From NCBI GenBank assembly GCA_030762175.1, contig CM060833.1, positions 72,145,501-72,209,500 on the forward strand: 64,000 nucleotides of DNA. The letters run 5' to 3'. The notes beneath the pieces were generated by a model. It was not told where the DNA came from and made no database searches. It saw only the letters and a list, made by a program, of their open reading frames with translations. The position numbers and the translations under genes are program-made. This document shows positions 58,745 to 64,000 of this stretch, piece after piece. The DNA is from Metallyticus violacea. Its lineage: Eukaryota > Arthropoda > Insecta > Mantodea > Metallyticidae. Within the stretch, counting starts at the first letter, position 1. The number at the start of each line of letters is the position of its first letter.

Positions 58745-59530
58745 CCCAAAATATAATCAAACAGCAGGTAGTATAGTTTATTTATGTCATAGCCCGTTCA
58801 TGAACTGCCCTGGCTGAATGCAGACTTTCAAAGCAGCCACCTTCATTAAGATGAAATCTGGAAATTAATGGATTTTAATGGGTTGCTGTCTTAGGTGGAA
58901 GGGCACTTAAGTCCCCAATTGGGCCTATTGTATGCCATAGACTTAGTCACATTTTTATCCCTTTGACTGCATCTAGGCACCGTCACCTTGCCATTCAATG
59001 GAGATGTGAAATTACTGCAGCAACCCTGTATTTTTGCAAGCGTGAAGTTCTTTAATGTGTCGTAAATCTACTCGTGGCTTAAATTCTCTCCCGAAGTATC
59101 AGCTCATCTCCTCCCCAACGTTTTCGCACGAGGAGTAAGCTATATAGATAAGCGCTCTCAAAATATCGGACGCCAGTATGGAAATTTCAAAGACATGCTG
59201 TATATTGAATTACATGACATGGCCAAATGAAGCTATATGTATTGTATCAATTAACATTATTTTTCTTTAGCATCATCGTAGCTACAAATTTGAGTTTATG
59301 TTTAACACTTATGATCGCGGAAAACTATAACGACCGACTTAATAAGCTTAGCAAGTGATAACAATTGTACTTTATTTCGTAAAAAGATTTGTATATTGTT
59401 ATTAATATTTCCAGAAACAAAAGGTCGCCATGAATTGCAAATATTAATAAAGCAATGGTGAAATATGCTTCATTTCTTTTAAATGAAGGTTATCCAATTA
59501 TATAAGAAAAAGATGGAAAACTTGAATTAT
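58745..59530. other. No recognised feature
   Basis: Slightly G+C-richer at 58800-59130 but without an interpretable frame or a repeat partner in the window. Confidence 0.35.
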
Positions 59531-59539
59531 GCCTAATTA

Positions 59540-60930
59540 ATGGCAAATAATAAAAGAAACCCCAATAAAACTATACCAATTATAGATGAATTATATTTGA
59601 TCTACTTCTACAAACTGTATGCATCGATTGTAAAAACAAGAATAAACACAATATCAAAAACCGTAATTTGTGAAAAGCATTATGGTTTCCAGAAAAGGAG
59701 ATTCTTCTTCAATGTATTTACAGTAAAACAAGTAATACAGAAGAACCTGGAGTTCAATCTTCCAAACTGTATGGATTTGGAGACTTTGCAAAAATAGACA
59801 TGGTTAATATATATAAGAAGTATTATTATATACAATGAAATAAAGGGCATATTAAATACTTAATTACGGGAAAAACCCTTTGTACTCATAACTGAAATAG
59901 CTTATCAAAAGCAGAACGAAAAAACAAACAATAATTCATTGCAGAGTACAGGTGTATTTTCTACTAGCCTCTTTTTAGTTGATAGAGAGAGAACATTTAA
60001 ATAATACAGTTCTGCTCAAGAACTGGCCGTTTATGCCTACGTTCAAAAAGGTGTACCTCCAGGCGGAAGGGATGACCTGAGGGAGGCATAGAACAGCCAT
60101 TATCCATAGAAGGTGAGACACAGGTCTCTAACATTGTTTTCAGAAAACGCTACGCCAATGGAGCTGGCCCTCCAAGAAGTTGGAGCCCCTCAAAAAGTCG
60201 ATTCTACACCAGACGCCGAGGCAGAAACCTTTCAATAATGCAAGCCTCCGTCACACCGCACATAATATCAGCTCACTTTCCCTGGCTCTTTCAACCCTGT
60301 AACAGTAAAGCCAGATGAAATAGAAGAAGGGAAAATTCGTGAAAAGGAGTTGTAACCGAGTGTTCGCCTAGGTGACCAGGGGAAACCACGATAAAACCCA
60401 ATGTCAGGATGGTCGTCTCCAAGGAAATTGAACCAGAATCTCCCGAATGCGAGTAACAAACGTTATCTTTTGAGCCAATCCGCTCGGTTACTTACGTCTC
60501 AAAATCGTGCAAAAATGGCTGATAAATATATTCAGGCATTTTACAACTAATAGCACTTTGCTTTTTGCCAACGATCAAATCATAGCACATGTTTAGAAAA
60601 TAACGTATAAAGAGTCGTTTTTGAGTGAAGCAAAATAACTATATATACTATAATTTAGAGAAATAGTAAACAACAAATAAAGTATTAGTGCCCCAGAGGG
60701 AGATATAATAATAAACAGAAATAAAAAAAACTCATTTGGAAGGAATGATCAAAAATCGTGTAATAAATTATACACCAAGTGAGGGAGGAACACGGATGCC
60801 AATGAATAAAACTCATTTGAGATCGGTACAGTCATAAGATTTAGGCCTTGAGCTTTATGTTGATGATTTTCTTTTGTTCGTTTTTATACAGGAAAAGAAA
60901 TTTGGTCCATAATAGTAACTAGAAATCGTC
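59540..60930 (+). mobile_element. LINE reverse-transcriptase relic, split by SINE-B
   Basis: The frame 59540-59797 contains YKLYASIVKTRINTISKTVI, CEKHYGFQKRRF, FTVKQVIQKNLEFNLPN. These match RT blocks 1-2 of non-LTR elements ('yKlyasIi..RI..i....i...Q.GFrkgrs..d.if.l.qii.k..efn.p...aFiD.ekAFD'). TNNNSLQSTGVFSTSLFL at about 59919-59972 can be aligned with 'in.GvrQGcpLSPtLF'. SINE-B follows at 60003-60490. Beyond it LYVDDFLLFVFIQEK (about 60852-60896) fits the catalytic 'lfADD..l' block. Stops throughout. The first part is solid; the continuation is inferred from order and strand. Confidence 0.6.
60003..60490 (-). mobile_element. SINE-B, full length
   Basis: The longest SINE-B in the window, about 490 bp. 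The minus-strand head starts AACCGAGCGGATTGGCTCAA AAG, with TTCGGGAGATTCTGGTTCAA TTTCC as the T-arm/B-box equivalent. The middle blocks GTTCGCCTAGGTGACCAGGG (60361-60380), TCAACCCTGTAACA (60291-60304) and CTCCGTCACACCGCACATAA (60245-60264) recur at 35640-35800 and 21690-21840. The tail end GCTCAAGAACTGGCCGTTTA (60015-60034) recurs at 8.65 and 26.47 kb. Confidence 0.78.
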
Positions 60931-60934
60931 ATAA

Positions 60935-61695
60935 GTCTAGTAGTTCAATTAACATTCCGTTGATGTAAACAAGGCAGAGATTAAGCAGTGTTGAATTATT
61001 TTATGGCATAACACACCGTAAATTAATTCAAATTTTTAGAACAACAAAATTTGTATTAATAACAATTTGTATTCCTTAAAGTGTTTTTAATATTAAGTAC
61101 TTAACAATTGAATTAAAAATTAGTAAGCATTTAAAGAAGTGAAAGGTTAATACCTGCACTGTATCTAAACATGGCTGAGTGCTTGTTTATGAACTAATTG
61201 CACTCAATCAAATATGTCTACATTGCAAGCAATGAAATTAATTTCCTCAACGAAGTGCTTGATTCCTCATAATATTCTATGTCCTAAGGATGCTGAGGTT
61301 GCTACAATTTTAAAATTCTTACTGGAAGAATTCTTACATCACTCAAGTCGGCATAAGTGGCATCTGTAACTTGGAAACCTTACATTATTTACAGCGGGAG
61401 TTCTCGAAGTTAAGCTACTGGAAGAGAAACGGTCGTCTCTATAGCTTCCGAACAGACACACGCCCAGCTCTTTATCCCTTTCGTATTAAATTATGGATTA
61501 GATTGGGTTTTTCAAAATCGTTCAGCTATTCCTTACGATGTCTTTCTCAATTCTATAAATCGTTTCTCTGCCATAGGGAATCGGAAGTTACGTTCCCAAA
61601 TGGTTTGTGTACATTTAGTCATCCCAAATGAGCATCTTTTGATATTACTTTGTTCTTAGCTCCCATGTTTAGGTGTAGTTAGTGAATATATAGAT
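60935..61695. other. No recognised feature
   Basis: The frame 61371-61631 (86 codons, basic and aromatic-rich) carries no motif that I know. Confidence 0.3.
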
Positions 61696-61706
61696 GTAGA
61701 AGTCAG

Positions 61707-61977
61707 GGTGGCTGAGGTCGTTAAGGCGCGGATTCGTAAGCGGAAGGCCTGGGGTTCTAATCCCACCAGGACCATCCTCCCTGACTAAGGTTTTTTTCCA
61801 GGTTTTCCTCAGTCCTCATAAGTGGCAAATGCTAGGGAGGTACCCTAAAATTAGGTCTGGAACGTTTCCTTCCTTAAAAAAAAGCCTTTCCTAATATATC
61901 ATTTCACTCATGTATCATCAGTTTCCACGCCTGTGGTGCCTTAGTAGTAAAAACGGGCGTTAAACATTATTAAAAAA
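61707..61977 (+). mobile_element. SINE-C, full length with perfect TSD
   Basis: Best SINE-C copy. The head GGTGGCTGAGGTCGTTAAGG (A-box of Leu/Ser-tRNA type) is followed by CGCGGATTCGTAAGCGGAAG and the B-box-like GGGGTTCTAATCCC (61752-61765), then CCAGGTTTTCCTCAGTCCTC ATAAGTGGCAAATGC and the end GGGCGTTAAACATTATTAAA. TSD GTAGAAGTCAG exact at 61696-61706 and 61978-61988. Confidence 0.92.
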
Positions 61978-61989
61978 GTAGAAGTCAGA

Positions 61990-63385
61990 AACCTATTGAA
62001 AAGAAGGTAAATTCTTATCAGTTAGCTATCAATAAAATGACTTGAAAGCACCTTAATTTTCGAAAAATATAAAAAGTCAGAAGGAGCTACATCGGTGTGT
62101 ATGTGAAAAGTTCCAGTTTTCTCGATTTTCCTCTCAAAGACAATTTCTAAGTCATGATTGCCCATGTGAGTGAGTATATTTTTGTGTAATTACAGCAGAA
62201 ACTTAATATGTTATTCGTGTCCTCTATTTCTTGAAATCATTCCAATAGGCAGCGGTAGATGATTTAGGTATTAATCTCAGGATCTAGTTTCATTACCAAT
62301 TAGAAGTTATCTCAAGAAAGAGTATCGCCATTGTCACTGAGATACACTCTAGGTGAAGTCACATCCAGAAAACGGCACTTCACCTACGTGCTATTATCAG
62401 TTTCTCTTTCCTTCCTTCTTTAATGTTGGTACAACAGCCTCATTGCACAGCGAAGTATTGCAACATCATCCGTAGAGGGCAGTAACGCATGAGAACGTCA
62501 TCTCTATATCAGATAGCCCCTCAATTGGATTCTATTCCACATCTCCCTAACTAAGCAAATATCACGGATCGAACCTAAGGCCTATAAGACAGCAGCCAAC
62601 AACACTGATGGTTCAATATGTAATTTATGTATGGGAATTATTTAAGGGTTCTAAGTTGCTGACTTTCCTTCATGTAATGCGAAGGAATTAACGAAAAGTC
62701 CGAGCAAATAGTTTGCCCTTTATTTCATTCTTAATATAATTTCATTCAATAACTTGTAACAGCTTTATTCGCCGCTCGGTTAAGTTTGTGTTCGTTCTTG
62801 CTCCGCTAGAAACCTTGCCTTCCTCTCTAAATTTAGAAAAGTTCCTTCCTTCTCATGCCGATAGGTAAGGCCATGCTTTTCCACTCCTTTTCTTTATCGC
62901 GATACTTGCCAGTACTTAGCAGTCGGTACTCATCTTTGGTATAAGCTATTGTGTTTGGACTCCTGGCGTGTCCTTGATCGAGGTTATTGTCTTGCTGGGT
63001 AAGAACTCATTAATATTCCATAAAATTGTTATATTATATAATGTAACAAATTAACAGTAATTATAATAGTACAAACGGATAAAACACTAAGAAAAAATCA
63101 CACTTAGATCGCTATATTTCGGACTCATGGAGTTCTTCTATGGCCTTCTATTACTATATATATATAGTAGTTATTAAACTCTATTAGGATATTAAATATC
63201 ATACTTAATACTTTAATTTATCTATTTAAAATCAACCATCCATAGCCTATGTACTCCATTTCTTACCCAATTCCTTCCATTAAATCTCTTATCCACATAC
63301 AGCTGTTTCATAAATAGCATGAGCAAATAGAAAATGTGGATAAAGCATACTATCGGAATTGATTTATTTGCACTGTAAAAATGTA
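61990..63385. other. No recognised feature
   Basis: AT-rich, no gene or matched repeat. A short TA tract lies at 63157-63169. Confidence 0.4.
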
Positions 63386-63399
63386 CCTGAGTCTAGGTT

Positions 63400-63696
63400 T
63401 GTCGGTCCTGGTGGTGTAGTGGGAACCATAACCCTTCATAACCCAAGATCATGGGTTCGAACCCGGCCAGGATCGATGGATTTTTTCGGGCGTAAAATTC
63501 TAAGTATGGCTTTCTTCGGAAGAGAAGTAAAGCCGTGGGTCCCGTGTCGTACATTTACTGCATGAAAAAGAACCTCAAGCTCGAAAGAAGAGACCTCTGA
63601 GCAAAATTTGTCGGCCGTTTCACGCCCTGAACTGAATGGGACGCTAATGACATGTGATGTTAAAGAGCGCCCATAACTAAATCAAATAAAAATAAA
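63400..63696 (+). mobile_element. SINE-A copy 12, full length with TSD
   Basis: The head TGTCGGTCCTGGTGGTGTAG and the B-box ATGGGTTCGAACCCGGCCAG are intact; the anticodon arm is altered (CATAACCCTTCATAACCC). The body is near consensus, with the tail CGCCCATAACTAAATCAAAT. TSD AGTCTAGGTT (63390-63399) and AGTCTAGGGTT (63697-63707), differing by one G. Confidence 0.93.
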
Positions 63697-63709
63697 AGTC
63701 TAGGGTTAG

Positions 63710-64000
63710 AAGTTTGATAATTTAATTTTGATTTTGGTCACATAAAGTAGGACAAATTACCTAAGGCTATGACTACAAGAAATATTTATGACATTTTTAA
63801 ACAAAAATAACCGCAACTGGGTCTAATATACTGCGCGCATATTTCTCTACTTCAAACCCAAGAAGACTACAGAAAGATGTTCTTCTTCATAAAACTATGA
63901 TCCATAATTGTGACTAGAGGCTGATTTAATATTCTTCTCCATTTTCCCACAACTCAAAACACAAACTTTTGGTACTCATGTTTGTGAATGTTTTCAATGA
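63710..64000. other. No recognised feature
   Basis: AT-rich end of the window. Confidence 0.4.

Noticed and set aside
1..64000. CRISPR arrays, operons, rRNA or bacterial-type genes
   Set aside because: No spaced direct-repeat arrays, no ribosome-binding-site-led gene chains and no rRNA-like blocks are visible. The window is eukaryotic.

Overview
This is an AT-rich stretch of nuclear DNA from a multicellular eukaryote, most probably an arthropod with a repeat-rich genome. The signs are abundant tRNA-derived SINEs, many dead Tc1/mariner transposases, a hAT relic, decayed LINE reverse transcriptases, long A/T runs, di- to tetranucleotide microsatellites, and no bacterial gene organisation. The lineage is not fixed by the sequence; an insect or a spider would both fit. 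I found no complete, confident host protein gene, rRNA, free-standing tRNA gene or CRISPR array. The window reads as intergenic or intronic DNA.

The commonest repeat, called SINE-A here, has 12 copies. It has a tRNA-like head (A-box-like TGGTGTAGTGG, B-box-like GGTTCGAACCC, and an anticodon arm resembling tRNA-Arg(CCU)), a body of about 200 bp, and a TAAATAAATCAAA-type tail. Many copies keep visible target-site duplications (TSDs), including copies with a truncated head. Two further tRNA-headed families occur: SINE-B (seven full or partial copies, up to about 490 bp) and SINE-C (four copies, with a Leu/Ser-type tRNA head).

DNA transposons: 4.5-5.2 kb (-), 10.4-11.2 kb (+), 11.8-12.6 kb (-), 13.3-13.9 kb (+), 20.2-21.0 kb (-), 28.7-29.2 kb (-), 46.2-46.7 kb (+), 47.9-48.3 kb (+), 51.2-52.5 kb (-, weak), 56.7-57.0 kb (+, weak) and 57.8-58.5 kb (+) hold pieces of at least three mariner-type transposase lineages. 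A hAT/GTF2IRD2-like relic lies at 7.0-7.4 kb. LINE reverse transcriptase remains lie at 5.3-6.4 kb (+), 55.1-55.9 kb (-), 58.5-58.7 kb (-) and 59.5-60.9 kb (+).

The most informative observations are as follows. A 735-bp mariner derivative at 20230-20964 has intact inverted ends and TA flanks but has lost its catalytic core. Two elements (46.2 and 57.8 kb) share the same core deletion and a 19-bp terminal repeat, so they are one non-autonomous family. A (TTTC)n microsatellite sits inside the DFF(L)WG-coding part of a transposase. Two pairs of old unclassified repeats are present (40.6/53.6 kb and 29.8/47.4 kb). A possible host exon at 32347-32692 has a good splice acceptor and an apparent frame switch. 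I saw no coherent new multi-gene system.
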